From Flavobacteriales bacterium CG_4_9_14_3_um_filter_40_17 (GTDB lineage Bacteria > Bacteroidota > Bacteroidia > Flavobacteriales > Flavobacteriaceae): 64,000 bases of DNA. Below the pieces are notes generated by a model that searched no databases, had not been told where the DNA came from, and was given only the letters and a program-made list of their open reading frames with translations. The position numbers were made by a program, and so were the translations under genes. Position 1 is the first letter of the stretch; each line of letters starts with the position of its first letter. The stretch covers positions 37,538 to 101,537 of the forward strand of contig PFUR01000003.1 of assembly GCA_002790195.1 (NCBI GenBank). Direction: 5' to 3'. Of the stretch, positions 36,551-46,335 are shown in pieces.

Positions 36551-39312
36551 GGTGCCAATTTTTCGGTTAGGGGGATGCTTGGATCGTAGATTTCTTTAAG
36601 CAACCAAGTTAGTAATGATTCAAAAGTTTTCAGAACATCCGCATCAATTTGATGTTCCTTGATTGCTCCTCTACCTGTTTTATCTTTGACTGCGAACGGC
36701 ATGAACCCCGCCGATAAATTTTTAAACGAAATAATACCGGCTTTAACTGGCAATTGAACATGGTCACATTTGTCAAGCAAATAAGCATAGAAAAGGACTT
36801 GAAAAGCCTTGCTGTATTTGAAATCTTCACGCAAGCGATCCCATTCGACAATTTCTAAGTTAGGAAGCTCCACTTTGCCTGTCTTGTAGTCAACAATTCG
36901 GATTTGCCCATCTACTTCATCTATCCGGTCAACAGTGCCTTTGAGCAGGATTGGAAACTCGAAATGAGGCAAATCGAATTTGGTGGCCAACGTTCTCTCC
37001 GTTTGCAAAATTTTAATTTGATTACCTTTTTCAAGTTGTCGCCTATCAATTTTTATCAAATTCTCTACAAATTTTTGGGCAACGTAGAAAACAATCAGGT
37101 TTTTACCACTGTCAAATTTCCCGCCTTGGAGATTCTTTTCAAAATATACCCGTACAACAGGTTCTATGTTTTGAAGCATCTCGTCCAGTATGCTTAAACT
37201 TAAATGTTTATTTTCATACGGTTTGTAAAAAGCCTCTAAGGAATGGTGGACAATGTCGCCCAAAGTTCGCAATTCTACATTTTCTTCTACCTGTTTTTCT
37301 TCGTAAACTTTCAAGACAAACTGCTCGTAAAACTTAAACGGGTTCAAAATGTAATTGGTCAAAACCGTGGGTGAAAATCCTGATAGTGCCCTTTGCTTGA
37401 GCAATTGGATGATTCCCGCGGTTTTCTCAATTGATTTCAACGGATTTTGTGCAACCGGCGCGGTGTTGCCAATCGTTATTTCTTGGACTTGATGGGGTGA
37501 ATCGAGTTTGAGTTGCAATAAAAACCGGCTCATTTCACCTGTACCAAAACTTTCGGTGTCTGTGTTGTAAATAAAAACCATTTCGGAGGCACGGCAGACC
37601 AATCGGTAGAAATGATAAGCAAAAATGGCATCGGCTTCTTTGTAGGTCGGCAGGCCAAATGCCAACCGGACTTCAAGTGGCAGTAGGGTCCGGCGATCCG
37701 GTTTAGTCGGCATAAACCCCTCGTTGGCACCCAACATGATGACGCGGCCGAAATCCAAATTTCGCGACTCGAGCAATCCCATAATCTGAATCCCTTCCAA
37801 AGGCTCGCCACTAAACGATAGTTTTTGAGTTTTGACAAGCTCAGAGAAAACGCGATTGAGTGTTTTGATATCCTTCAAAAAAGCATAACGCGATTGGTAA
37901 GCATCGAGTTTGTTAAAAATTTCATGGAAGTGGAACAAATATTCTGTATTCAAAGAATTATCTGACTTGCTCTTGAGTAATATACCTTTGAGCAACTGAA
38001 TGATTCTTTTGAAATTGTCAAGCACATCCGTTACCTCCCAAGCAGAAAAAATCAACTGTACCACTTCTTTATCCGCTGATAAATCGGTTAGCTCTGTAAC
38101 TGATTTTGGGGTTAAAAAAACCAAGTTATTTTTTGTAATCTGCTCTTGCAAGCGTTTCACAGCTCCTAATTGCGTTATTCCGTTCAACAGATCGCAAATA
38201 GAAAAAACATCCTTATAATAAAATTCTTTGCCCACCATATTGCCTTCCGAAAGAAAAGCGTGAATTTTGAAAATATGCTTGAAGAATTGTGCAACACCAA
38301 GTTGTTGTAGTGGCAAACCCATGGTAATATTGGCAGCAGTTATTGATTCGGGGATGGCATTCAACAAAGGCTCCAGCAGATTTTCATTAGCCAAGATGAT
38401 TGCTGTTTGCGATTGGTTTTCTGCAAAACCTTCTTTTAGCAGGTTCCCAACGTATTTGACTTGGCCAATATTCTTGGAAACAGCAACAGATTGGATTTTT
38501 TTAGCCGTTCGGAAGTAATCGTTCTCCCATAGAAATGGATGTGTTTTGTAATAAGGCATGTTTTGAAGCCTTCTGAAAAATTTTCCGGTCTCATTTGAAA
38601 CGTCCTGCATGAAATAGCTGTCCACGTCCCAAAGCGCGACTCCGTGCCCAGCTTCGAGTACATCAAAAACAATTTTTTCCTGCGCTTTGGTAAAGGCATT
38701 AAAACCTGCAAAAACTATCTGCACATCTGTATTTTGAGTCAAAAAGCCCTGAACTTTTGAAGCAGCTTGTTTATAAATTAAGCCGCGATAACCTTGCTTT
38801 TTTTGTAAAAGATGTTGCTGCAAACTTTTGTAAAAATTCCAAAGGTTTTCCCACCTTTTCATATAAGACTCCTTCAAAGTATTTGATTGATCTAATTGTT
38901 GAGACCAATGATCTATATCTTTAATGTTTTTAAGGTATCCAAAAACCTCTTTGGGATTGCTTAAATTGTTGTCAATTTCATCAAAATCTTGAAGCAACAT
39001 CGATGCCCAACTTGTAAATTGTTCGAAACTTTCAGTCTCATCGTTTTTTACGATAGATTTATAGACTTCATAAAATTCCATTCCCAACTCCATGCTATCC
39101 ATCAATCGGAGTTCCGACATATCGGTAGCGAAATCCTGTATGGTAAGGATTTTGGGTGAAAACGAGGCTTGGCTAAATTGGGATTTGAGCGTATTTAAAA
39201 AAAATAACCCCGCCCTTTTGTTTGGCCAAACTATCCAAATGTTTAGCAACTGATGACTATGGGCATCCATAACATACCTGACAACTTGCTGGATAAATGA
39301 TTTTGTTTCCAT
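36547..39312 (-). CDS. AddB-like PD-(D/E)XK nuclease/helicase-family protein
   Basis: A 921-residue cytoplasmic protein of the AddB/RexB type, thought to act in double-strand-break end processing. The C-terminal nuclease domain has GTVDRIDEVDGQIRIVDYKT, with the Asp and Lys of the PD-(D/E)XK motif in RIVDYKTGKV (about residues 805-820). The N-terminal half is helicase-like, with IWIVWPNKRAGLFF in place of a canonical Walker A, so ATP binding is doubtful. ESRNLDFGRVIMLGANEGFM resembles helicase motif regions. An AddA/UvrD partner is not adjacent here. The start of the hydrolase overlaps its stop. Confidence 0.82.
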   Translation of the reverse strand: METKSFIQQVVRYVMDAHSHQLLNIWIVWPNKRAGLFFLNTLKSQFSQASFSPKILTIQDFATDMSELRLMDSMELGMEFYEVYKSIVKNDETESFEQFTSWASMLLQDFDEIDNNLSNPKEVFGYLKNIKDIDHWSQQLDQSNTLKESYMKRWENLWNFYKSLQQHLLQKKQGYRGLIYKQAASKVQGFLTQNTDVQIVFAGFNAFTKAQEKIVFDVLEAGHGVALWDVDSYFMQDVSNETGKFFRRLQNMPYYKTHPFLWENDYFRTAKKIQSVAVSKNIGQVKYVGNLLKEGFAENQSQTAIILANENLLEPLLNAIPESITAANITMGLPLQQLGVAQFFKHIFKIHAFLSEGNMVGKEFYYKDVFSICDLLNGITQLGAVKRLQEQITKNNLVFLTPKSVTELTDLSADKEVVQLIFSAWEVTDVLDNFKRIIQLLKGILLKSKSDNSLNTEYLFHFHEIFNKLDAYQSRYAFLKDIKTLNRVFSELVKTQKLSFSGEPLEGIQIMGLLESRNLDFGRVIMLGANEGFMPTKPDRRTLLPLEVRLAFGLPTYKEADAIFAYHFYRLVCRASEMVFIYNTDTESFGTGEMSRFLLQLKLDSPHQVQEITIGNTAPVAQNPLKSIEKTAGIIQLLKQRALSGFSPTVLTNYILNPFKFYEQFVLKVYEEKQVEENVELRTLGDIVHHSLEAFYKPYENKHLSLSILDEMLQNIEPVVRVYFEKNLQGGKFDSGKNLIVFYVAQKFVENLIKIDRRQLEKGNQIKILQTERTLATKFDLPHFEFPILLKGTVDRIDEVDGQIRIVDYKTGKVELPNLEIVEWDRLREDFKYSKAFQVLFYAYLLDKCDHVQLPVKAGIISFKNLSAGFMPFAVKDKTGRGAIKEHQIDADVLKTFESLLTWLLKEIYDPSIPLTEKLAP

Positions 39313-39340
39313 CGGGATACTAAGATAGGGCTAAAAATAA

Positions 39341-39367
39341 AAAAAGCGCCGGAATCCCGACGCTTTT
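39341..39367 (-). terminator. intrinsic terminator after ompA
   Basis: The minus strand reads AAAAGCG-TCGGGATTCCGG-CGCTTTTTTTAT. The arms AAAAGCG and CGCTTTT enclose a small internal stem and are followed by a T-run, 22 bases after the ompA stop. Confidence 0.7.
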
Positions 39368-39388
39368 CATTTAAAATTTGGTTTGAAA

Positions 39389-40807
39389 TTACTTGATTAC
39401 GGTAACCTCTACTCTTCTGTTATTCTTTTTGCCTTTAGCAGTATTGTTTGAATCGATTGGGCGTGATTCACCATAACCGTGTGACTCAAGCCTACTACCT
39501 TCTAAACCTCTGGTTGTTAGATACTCTCTAACTGTAGCAGCTCTATCTTCGGATAATTTCAAATTCAAAGCATCACTACCAACACTGTCAGTATGTCCGT
39601 CAATTGAGAATCTTGAATTCGGATATTGCTTCATGATTTCAGCAATTGCATTTAATGTTTCAAGTGATTCTTTTTTAATAGAAGCCTTTCCTGTGTCGAA
39701 AAGAATAGTTTTAGAATAATCATTTAATTTTTTGACATCATCAACCGATACTTCAGGACAACCGTTGTTTGCAACTGTACCAGCAACTGTCGGGCATTTG
39801 TCATCTTTGTCAAGTACACCGTCGTTATCGCTATCCGGCCAAGGGCAACCTTTGTTTGCTTTAGGACCGGCTTGGTTAGGGCAAGCATCATCTTTGTCTG
39901 CAATACCATCTCCATCAGCATCAGGACAACCGTTAAGCGCTTTCAAACCTGCAACAGTAGGACATGCATCTTCTTTGTCCATGATACCGTCACCGTCGGT
40001 GTCGGGGCAACCGTTAAATTCAGCTAAACCAGCTTCGTTAGGGCAAGCATCTTTGCTGTCTTCGATTCCATCGCCATCAGAATCTGGGCAACCTTTGAAT
40101 TGAAGCAAACCGGGTACTTCAGGGCAAGCATCTTCTTTGTCAAATATTTTGTCACCGTCAGTGTCTTTGTCTCCAAATCTGAAAACAAGACCCAATTGGT
40201 GTTGCCAATGAGAAATGCTTCCTTCGATTGGGCTAGCTAAATTAGCTTGATTGATGGTTTCGCCACTATCTGCAGCGTATTTATAAGTTGTTTGCAAATT
40301 CACCCCTAATTTGTCTGTCAACCAAAAATTGATACCTGCTCCGGGATTAAATGTTGCAAAACCTTCATTGTCAATCCAAGTATAACCTGCGCCTACATTA
40401 ATATAAGGATCAAATATTTTAGATTTAATCAAAGTAGCTAAGCTATAGCTGAATCCACCATCAGCTGAGTAATAAGACAAATCTTCTGGGCGAAGTAATG
40501 TTTGCTGTTCTAAAATTGCAATTCTATCAATCTGATTGAATGAAAGATTAACTCCAAAAGAAATGTTGTCTGCAATGAATCTTTTAACATTAACATAAGA
40601 AAAAGGAGAGCCAACAAAATTCCAATTGTCACGGATATTTAAAGGCTGCGCAAATAAATTACCCATACCATTAGCACCTGTACTAGAAAAGTCAACAGCA
40701 TTGGCACCAATAGTAATCGCCCACGGATGGTTTTTATCCTGAGCATTAGAAACGCTGGTTAGAAGCGTCAGCATTGACAAAATAAAAAGTTTGCTAAAAT
40801 GTTTCAT
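39389..40807 (-). CDS. OmpA-family protein with TSP3 repeats
   Basis: A 472-residue outer membrane protein. The start is the ATG at 40807 ([20 protein letters not shown]), two codons after a TTG at 40813. The signal is followed by an eight-stranded-barrel-like N-domain (to about 220). Then come calcium-binding thrombospondin type 3 repeats (residues 220-350), with units such as [20 protein letters not shown] and [20 protein letters not shown], each rich in D-x-D-x-D-G. The C-terminal OmpA domain ends with [20 protein letters not shown] and [11 protein letters not shown], which bind peptidoglycan. It has a good promoter and its own terminator. Confidence 0.93.
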   Translation of the reverse strand: MKHFSKLFILSMLTLLTSVSNAQDKNHPWAITIGANAVDFSSTGANGMGNLFAQPLNIRDNWNFVGSPFSYVNVKRFIADNISFGVNLSFNQIDRIAILEQQTLLRPEDLSYYSADGGFSYSLATLIKSKIFDPYINVGAGYTWIDNEGFATFNPGAGINFWLTDKLGVNLQTTYKYAADSGETINQANLASPIEGSISHWQHQLGLVFRFGDKDTDGDKIFDKEDACPEVPGLLQFKGCPDSDGDGIEDSKDACPNEAGLAEFNGCPDTDGDGIMDKEDACPTVAGLKALNGCPDADGDGIADKDDACPNQAGPKANKGCPWPDSDNDGVLDKDDKCPTVAGTVANNGCPEVSVDDVKKLNDYSKTILFDTGKASIKKESLETLNAIAEIMKQYPNSRFSIDGHTDSVGSDALNLKLSEDRAATVREYLTTRGLEGSRLESHGYGESRPIDSNNTAKGKKNNRRVEVTVIK

Positions 40808-40844
40808 ATTCAATAGTTTAAAATTTTTATTATTAATTATGTGG

Positions 40845-40874
40845 CAAATGTAAGGTGTTAATGTTTATTAACAA
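40845..40874 (-). promoter_or_regulatory. ompA promoter (TTG-N19-TACATTTG)
   Basis: On the minus strand TTG (40874-40872), a 19-base spacer and TACATTTG (40852-40845) form a full consensus match. The predicted start is about 40840, roughly 30 bases before the ATG. Confidence 0.8.
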
Positions 40875-40933
40875 AAATAAAATTAATAAAATTTTGGGGA
40901 TTTGAGCACAAAAATACACTTTTTATCTATTTC

Positions 40934-42127
40934 CTATATTATTTTTAATCTTTTTCCAACTGTTTCAAAGGCACGAAGGGCACTATCTAAATGTTTCCGC
41001 TCATGTGCAGATGAGATTTGAACCCTGATACGCGCTTTTCCTTCCGGCACAACCGGAAAATAAAATCCTATGACATAGATTCCTTCCGCTAAGAGTTTTT
41101 CTGCCATGATTTGTGATAATTTTGCATCATATAACATAATCGGTACGATGGCAGAATCACCTTCCTTGATGTCAAACCCCAAAGTTTTTATGCCTTTTTT
41201 GAAATAATTTATATTTTCTTCAAGCTTGTCCCTTAATTGGGTGCTTTTCTCTATCAATTCAAAGACTTTAAGCGATGCACCCACGATGGCCGGCATCAAA
41301 GAGTTTGAAAACAAATAAGGCCTCGATCTCTGCCTGAGCATCTCGATAATTTCTTTTTTTCCGGTGGTATAGCCACCCATTGCCCCTCCCAAGGCTTTCC
41401 CAAGTGTACCGGTTACGATATCTACTCTGCCCATCACGCCTTTGGCCTCGAGCGTGCCTCTACCGGTAGGCCCGATAAATCCCGCTGCATGGCATTCATC
41501 GACCATGACCAAGGCATCGTACTTTTCGGCTAAATCGCAAATTTTATCTAAGGAAGCTACCACACCATCCATTGAAAACACACCATCGGTAACGATAATC
41601 TTAAATCGGTGCCCGGATTCGTTCGCATTTTTAAGCTGTTGTTCCAAATCCTGCATATCGTTGTTTGCATATCGGTAGCGAGCAGCTTTGCAGAGTCTTA
41701 CCCCGTCAATGATGGATGCATGGTTTAATGCGTCAGAAATAATGGCATCTTCATCGGAAAACAAAGGCTCAAAGACTCCCCCGTTGGCATCGAAAGCAGC
41801 TGCATATAAAATGGTGTCTTCCGTTTGATAAAATTCGGCTATCTTTTTTTCTAATTCTTTATGAATATCCTGTGTCCCGCAGATAAACCGGACGGAAGAC
41901 ATGCCAAAACCATGCGAATCCATGGCATCTTTGGCAGCTTGTATGACTTTGGGATGCGAAGACAAACCCAAATAGTTGTTGGCACAAAAATTAATTACTT
42001 CTCTACCGTCTTCCAATTTAATAACTGCATCTTGAGGCGATGTGATAATGCGCTCTTTTTTAAACAGCCCTTTTTCTCTTATACTTTCAAGTTCTTTTTG
42101 AAGATGAAACTGCATATTTCCGTACAT
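40934..42127 (-). CDS. kbl: glycine C-acetyltransferase
   Basis: A 397-residue PLP-dependent alpha-oxoamine synthase that joins acetyl-CoA to glycine as the second step of threonine catabolism. [20 protein letters not shown] and [20 protein letters not shown] are typical. The PLP lysine is in [38 protein letters not shown] is the C-terminal arginine block. KBL is more likely than serine palmitoyl-, BioF- or HemA-type paralogues because of the N-terminal [20 protein letters not shown] and length. Its usual partner tdh is not next to it. Confidence 0.93.
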   Translation of the reverse strand: MYGNMQFHLQKELESIREKGLFKKERIITSPQDAVIKLEDGREVINFCANNYLGLSSHPKVIQAAKDAMDSHGFGMSSVRFICGTQDIHKELEKKIAEFYQTEDTILYAAAFDANGGVFEPLFSDEDAIISDALNHASIIDGVRLCKAARYRYANNDMQDLEQQLKNANESGHRFKIIVTDGVFSMDGVVASLDKICDLAEKYDALVMVDECHAAGFIGPTGRGTLEAKGVMGRVDIVTGTLGKALGGAMGGYTTGKKEIIEMLRQRSRPYLFSNSLMPAIVGASLKVFELIEKSTQLRDKLEENINYFKKGIKTLGFDIKEGDSAIVPIMLYDAKLSQIMAEKLLAEGIYVIGFYFPVVPEGKARIRVQISSAHERKHLDSALRAFETVGKRLKII

Positions 42128-42198
42128 AATTCTGGGTTTATGAGTTCAAATATAATTGGTTTTTAACTTTGTAATCCTTAAAAAAAAGAAATGTATCC

Positions 42199-42777
42199 CT
42201 ATTTATAAAAATTCATCTCATCCAAATATTTCCATACCTTATCGGGTAGCATTGCACGAACGTTCTTCCCCGCTTGGATTTGATTTCGGATAAATGTAGA
42301 AGAAATTTCTATAATAGGAGCCTCCGTATAATGGATGTTTGGGTGATTGACCAAACTTTCATCTATTTTTTCTGCTGTCAATCTCGGATAGACATACAAT
42401 TGATGGTACTTCAAGATGTACTCGTAGTTTTTCCACTTGTGGAAAGTTTTGAGGTTATCCTCCCCGATAATCAAGGAAAACCGATGTTCTGAATATTTCT
42501 CTGACAGCAGGGCCAAGGTATTGACCGTGTAGGAAGGTTGTGGCAATTTGAATTCGATGTCGGTCGGCCTAAGTTTTCCGAAATCTTCCGTGGCACGATA
42601 CACCATTTCGAGCCGTTGGTAATCGTCTAAAAGTGCAGCTTTATTTTTCAAAGGGTTATGAGGGGTCACCACCAACCAGACTTGCTCCAAACCTGAGTTT
42701 TCCGCCATATAATTAGCAATAATCAAGTGTCCCACGTGAATGGGATTAAAGGTTCCGAAAAACAATCCGATTTGCAT
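42199..42777 (-). CDS. nadD: nicotinate-nucleotide adenylyltransferase
   Basis: A 192-residue enzyme converting nicotinate mononucleotide to deamido-NAD. The nucleotidyl-transferase loop is GLFFGTFNPIHVGHLIIANY, with the (T/H)xGH motif. SLIIGEDNLKTFHKWKN binds substrate, and ISSTFIRNQIQAGKNVRAML is the second ATP motif. It follows gmk with no gap, in the conserved yicC-gmk-nadD order. Confidence 0.95.
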   Translation of the reverse strand: MQIGLFFGTFNPIHVGHLIIANYMAENSGLEQVWLVVTPHNPLKNKAALLDDYQRLEMVYRATEDFGKLRPTDIEFKLPQPSYTVNTLALLSEKYSEHRFSLIIGEDNLKTFHKWKNYEYILKYHQLYVYPRLTAEKIDESLVNHPNIHYTEAPIIEISSTFIRNQIQAGKNVRAMLPDKVWKYLDEMNFYK

Positions 42778-43350
42778 TTATTGTTCAATAAACTCTTTCA
42801 CCAGCCGATACGCATCCCGCTTGGCTTGTTCCAGATTTTGGTTTTCGATGATTACATCAAACAAGGGTGCAGTTTCCAATTCTTGGGTTGCTTTCATTAA
42901 GCGCATCTTGATTTTCCCCTCACTTTCGGTCTGACGGTTTCGCAAGCGTTTTTCGAGTTCTTCCACCGAAGGTGGCCTGACAAAAACGGCCAGTGTATGT
43001 TTGGGAAATTGCCTTTTGATGTTCAAACCACCTAAAACATCAATGTCAAATATAATATTTTTTTTCAAAGCCCAAATGCGCTCCAACTCGTTTTTAAGCG
43101 TCCCGTAATAAGTGCCTTTGTAAACTTCCTCATATTCAATAAATTGATTTTTCAAAATTTTATCTTCAAAGGATCCGTTGGAAATAAAATAATAGTCCTT
43201 CCCATCCACTTCAGCAGGTCTTTTTTCTCGAGATGTTGCCGAAACTGAAAAAGCGAGCTTCAACTCGGGCTGATTGAGTAAATGATGAACCAACGTAGTC
43301 TTTCCCGATCCTGAAGGTGCCGAAAAAACAATAAGTTTGCCTTGTTTCAT
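42778..43350 (-). CDS. gmk: guanylate kinase
   Basis: A 190-residue kinase phosphorylating GMP to GDP. The P-loop is SAPSGSGKTTLVHHL near residue 15. SREKRPAEVDGKDYYFIS is the GMP-binding region and IEYEEVYKGTYYGTLKNELE follows. The end ...YRLVKEFIEQ is usual. yicC lies upstream with a 9-base gap, and nadD starts one base after the stop. Confidence 0.97.
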   Translation of the reverse strand: MKQGKLIVFSAPSGSGKTTLVHHLLNQPELKLAFSVSATSREKRPAEVDGKDYYFISNGSFEDKILKNQFIEYEEVYKGTYYGTLKNELERIWALKKNIIFDIDVLGGLNIKRQFPKHTLAVFVRPPSVEELEKRLRNRQTESEGKIKMRLMKATQELETAPLFDVIIENQNLEQAKRDAYRLVKEFIEQ

Positions 43351-43359
43351 TTTTATTTT

Positions 43360-44217
43360 TTACAAAGCATTTAACAGTTGTTCTTTGAGTTTCTCGAGTT
43401 CGTCTTTCATTTGCACCACCAATTGTTGCATCCCGGCATGATTGGCTTTTGAACCGATGGTGTTTATTTCACGTCCCAATTCTTGGGTGATAAACCCCAA
43501 TTTCTTCCCGTTGGAATCGGCTGATTTTAAGTTCTCCAAAAAATAACTTAAATGATTGGAAAGGCGCAATTTTTCTTCGGCTATATCGTATTTTTCCAAA
43601 TAATAAATCAATTCTTGTTCAAATCTATTTTCGTCAATAGTTTCTTTAAGTGCATCTATCGCTTTGCGCAACCGGTCTTTGACCATTTCGACGCGCTCGT
43701 TTTCAAAGGTGGGGATTTTTTCTAAAAGTGATTGGATGTTGACGATCCTCAATTGGAATTCATCAAACAGCACCTTCCCCTCCGAAGCCCTGAAATCAAT
43801 CAATTGTTTGATGGCTTCTCGCACGGCTATTTCTACTTCTTCCCACTCCACCGCTTCGGCTTCTTCTTTTCTTGTTTGCAAGGCATCGGGCATCCGAACA
43901 GCCATTTTTAACAATTCGGTCTTGTCGCCATCCACGATTTTTCGCATTTGGGCGATGTATTGATTGACAATGTTTTCATTCAATTCGGCAGGAGTTGTTG
44001 AGCCCAAGTTTTCTATAAAAACAGTTAAATCAACTTTGCCTCTTTCGAGCAATTGTTGCACGATATTCCGCAAAGTCAGTTCTTTTTCTCGATAATAGGA
44101 AGGCAAGCGGAGATTGAGATCAAGCGATTTGCTGTTCAGCGATTTTATTTCAACGGTGATGGCCTTGTCTGAAAGTTGACGAACACATCTGCCAAAGCCG
44201 GTCATGGATTGAATCAT
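43360..44217 (-). CDS. yicC: YicC family endoribonuclease
   Basis: A 285-residue YicC-type protein. The N-terminal MIQSMTGFGRCVRQLSDKAI and the C-terminal KLGFITQELGREINTIGSKA are the two conserved ends. The C-terminal half is DUF1732. E. coli YicC is reported to degrade RNA with a role in small-RNA turnover; that it does so here is inferred. It is the first gene of the yicC-gmk-nadD operon. Confidence 0.94.
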   Translation of the reverse strand: MIQSMTGFGRCVRQLSDKAITVEIKSLNSKSLDLNLRLPSYYREKELTLRNIVQQLLERGKVDLTVFIENLGSTTPAELNENIVNQYIAQMRKIVDGDKTELLKMAVRMPDALQTRKEEAEAVEWEEVEIAVREAIKQLIDFRASEGKVLFDEFQLRIVNIQSLLEKIPTFENERVEMVKDRLRKAIDALKETIDENRFEQELIYYLEKYDIAEEKLRLSNHLSYFLENLKSADSNGKKLGFITQELGREINTIGSKANHAGMQQLVVQMKDELEKLKEQLLNAL

Positions 44218-44334
44218 GTAGCGTATTTAAAAAACTGAGGCGAAGTTACAAAATTGACCGGATTAATTAAATTGAAATATCTTTGACAGAATTTTCACAA
44301 TTTGCACCCATCAAATCTTCATAACAACAAAATA

Positions 44335-45504
44335 ATGTCTGGCATCTATATACACATTCCTTTTTGCAAACAGGCCTGCCACTACTGTGATTTTCACTTT
44401 TCGACCTCGCTGAAATTGAAAAACGAACTGGTTGAAGCTCTCCAAAAAGAATTATTTCTACGAAAAGAGGAAGGAAACTCAGAGGCTGTTGAAACCATCT
44501 ATTTTGGTGGCGGAACACCTTCTGTTCTCGATATTTCCAAATTGCAGGCACTCATCAAAACGGTTTACAAATATTATCACGTCTGCGAAAATCCAGAAAT
44601 TACTCTTGAAGCGAACCCCGATGACCTGACTGATGAAAATATTTTTAAAAATTATCAATCTATCGGAATCAACCGGTTGAGCATCGGTATTCAATCCTTT
44701 TTTGACCAAGATTTAAAGTTGATGAACCGTGCACATGACGCAAATGAAGCCAAACGCTGTCTTGAATCTGTCAAAAAATATTTTGACAACATATCCATCG
44801 ATTTGATTTACGGAATACCCGGAATGTCAGTTGCCCGTTGGTTAGAAAACATGGAAACAGCTTTGTCTTTTGAGGTGCCACACCTGTCATGTTACGCTTT
44901 GACCGTCGAGCCCAAAACCGCTCTGCACCATTTTATCAAAAAAGGGATAGTACAAACTCCGGACGACGAAATGGTACAGCTGCATTTTCGAGCTTTGACG
45001 GAAACTCTTGAAAAACATCATTTTATTCATTACGAACTTTCCAATTTTGGCAAGGAAGGCTTTTTCTCCAAAAACAACACGGCTTATTGGTTGGGAAAAA
45101 AATACCTTGGCATCGGCCCGTCGGCCCATAGCTATGACGGGTTGTCCAGAAGTTGGAATGTATCAAACAACCGACTATACATCAATAGCTTAAAGGAAAA
45201 CAACCTGCCTTCCGAAAAAGAAATCCTGACCCAAAAAGATCGATACAACGAAGCCGTCATGACCGGGCTTCGAACCATTTGGGGTGTTTCTTTTAATAAA
45301 GTCAAAACGGATTTCGGCTCGCATTATTTGGATTATTTGATGCAACAGGCAAAACCGCACCTGCAAAACAAACTATTGTGTATTGAGAAAAATTTACATT
45401 CGCCTGAATTAAGTCGTTTGATTACCACCCAAAAAGGGAAATTTCTCTCGGACGGCATTGCTTCCGACTTATTTTTGCTCAATGACAAACCCTTATTTCA
45501 ATGA
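44335..45504 (+). CDS. hemW: radical SAM heme chaperone HemW (coproporphyrinogen oxidase-like)
   Basis: A 389-residue radical-SAM protein. The start is the ATG giving MSGIYIHIPFCKQACHYCDF, the family's N-terminus; the frame is open 11 codons further upstream but has no equivalent. The iron-sulfur motif is C-x3-C-x2-C (CKQACHYC). ETIYFGGGTPSVLDI and IGINRLSIGIQSFFD are the SAM-binding strands. HemW inserts heme into respiratory enzymes in some bacteria. It is not a true HemN by its motif. Its stop overlaps the cyclase start as ATGA. Confidence 0.93.
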   Translation: MSGIYIHIPFCKQACHYCDFHFSTSLKLKNELVEALQKELFLRKEEGNSEAVETIYFGGGTPSVLDISKLQALIKTVYKYYHVCENPEITLEANPDDLTDENIFKNYQSIGINRLSIGIQSFFDQDLKLMNRAHDANEAKRCLESVKKYFDNISIDLIYGIPGMSVARWLENMETALSFEVPHLSCYALTVEPKTALHHFIKKGIVQTPDDEMVQLHFRALTETLEKHHFIHYELSNFGKEGFFSKNNTAYWLGKKYLGIGPSAHSYDGLSRSWNVSNNRLYINSLKENNLPSEKEILTQKDRYNEAVMTGLRTIWGVSFNKVKTDFGSHYLDYLMQQAKPHLQNKLLCIEKNLHSPELSRLITTQKGKFLSDGIASDLFLLNDKPLFQ

Positions 45505-46271
45505 TTGCTGTCATAAAAACGAAAACAACAAGTTGCCAAGTCGATTTGTCAAAACCAATTGACATCTCTATTTCCATGCAAAATGGTGAGAAAAATCTGA
45601 GCGCTTGGGGAATTGATGTACCAAAAATATCACCGGTTGTTAACGGCGATTGGGTTGGAAAAGTCAGCGAAGGAGCCTCTGTCAATTTCAATAACATCCA
45701 CTTTAGCCCACATGCCCACGGGACACATACGGAATGTTTGGGTCACATCACATTTAATTTTTTTGATGTGCAAAACTGCTTGAAAACATTCTTTTTCCTC
45801 GCTGAACTGATCACGATTGAGCCCAAAAGAAATGGTTGCGATTTGATAATTACCAAAACGCAAATTCAGAATACCTTGAAAATTAAAAATACCGAGGCAG
45901 CCCTCATCCGAACTTTACCCAATGGCACCGATAAAATTTCGAAAAAATACGCTGGAAGCAATCCTGCTTTTTTGTCAGCCGAAGCAGCAAGATACCTTTG
46001 TGAAATAGGAGTCAAGCATCTGCTGATTGACCTGCCCAGCGTTGACAAGGAAGAAGATGGAGGAAATCTAGTTGCTCACAAAGCTTTTTGGCAAGTTGAA
46101 AACACAACCGAACTTAATTCTGAAGCTCGGCTTGATGCCACCATCACCGAACTCATATTTGTTCCCAATAGCGTTCGGGATGGTTTTTATCTGCTGAACT
46201 TGCAGATTGCTCCCTTCTCAAACGATGCCACACCGAGCAAGCCAATTTTGTATGAAATAAAAACTATATGA
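45501..46271 (+). CDS. cyclase family protein (kynurenine formamidase-like)
   Basis: A 256-residue metal-dependent hydrolase of the cyclase/KynB family. The metal-site motif usually reads HxGTHxDxPxH; here it is PHAHGTHTECLGHITFNF (about residues 71-88). The histidines and GTH remain but the Asp-x-Pro is replaced. So it belongs to the family but activity cannot be assumed. LLIDLPSVDKEEDGGNLVAH is the other conserved block. The coupling to hemW by ATGA overlap may be just operon economy. Confidence 0.8.
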   Translation: MIAVIKTKTTSCQVDLSKPIDISISMQNGEKNLSAWGIDVPKISPVVNGDWVGKVSEGASVNFNNIHFSPHAHGTHTECLGHITFNFFDVQNCLKTFFFLAELITIEPKRNGCDLIITKTQIQNTLKIKNTEAALIRTLPNGTDKISKKYAGSNPAFLSAEAARYLCEIGVKHLLIDLPSVDKEEDGGNLVAHKAFWQVENTTELNSEARLDATITELIFVPNSVRDGFYLLNLQIAPFSNDATPSKPILYEIKTI

Positions 46272-46335
46272 TGCCAAATCGTCATCCGTTGGTTCATCAA
46301 AATAATTTAAAGTTGCTCGTTAAGCGTCGTTTGTT

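Noticed and set aside
39724-40103. Plus-strand repetitive ORF over the ompA gene (Pro/Ser-rich)
   Set aside because: Antisense reading of the calcium-binding TSP3 repeats; not a gene.
39724-40160. Tandem repeat DNA in ompA as a CRISPR or VNTR array
   Set aside because: The periodic units encode thrombospondin type 3 repeats and are not identical repeats with spacers.
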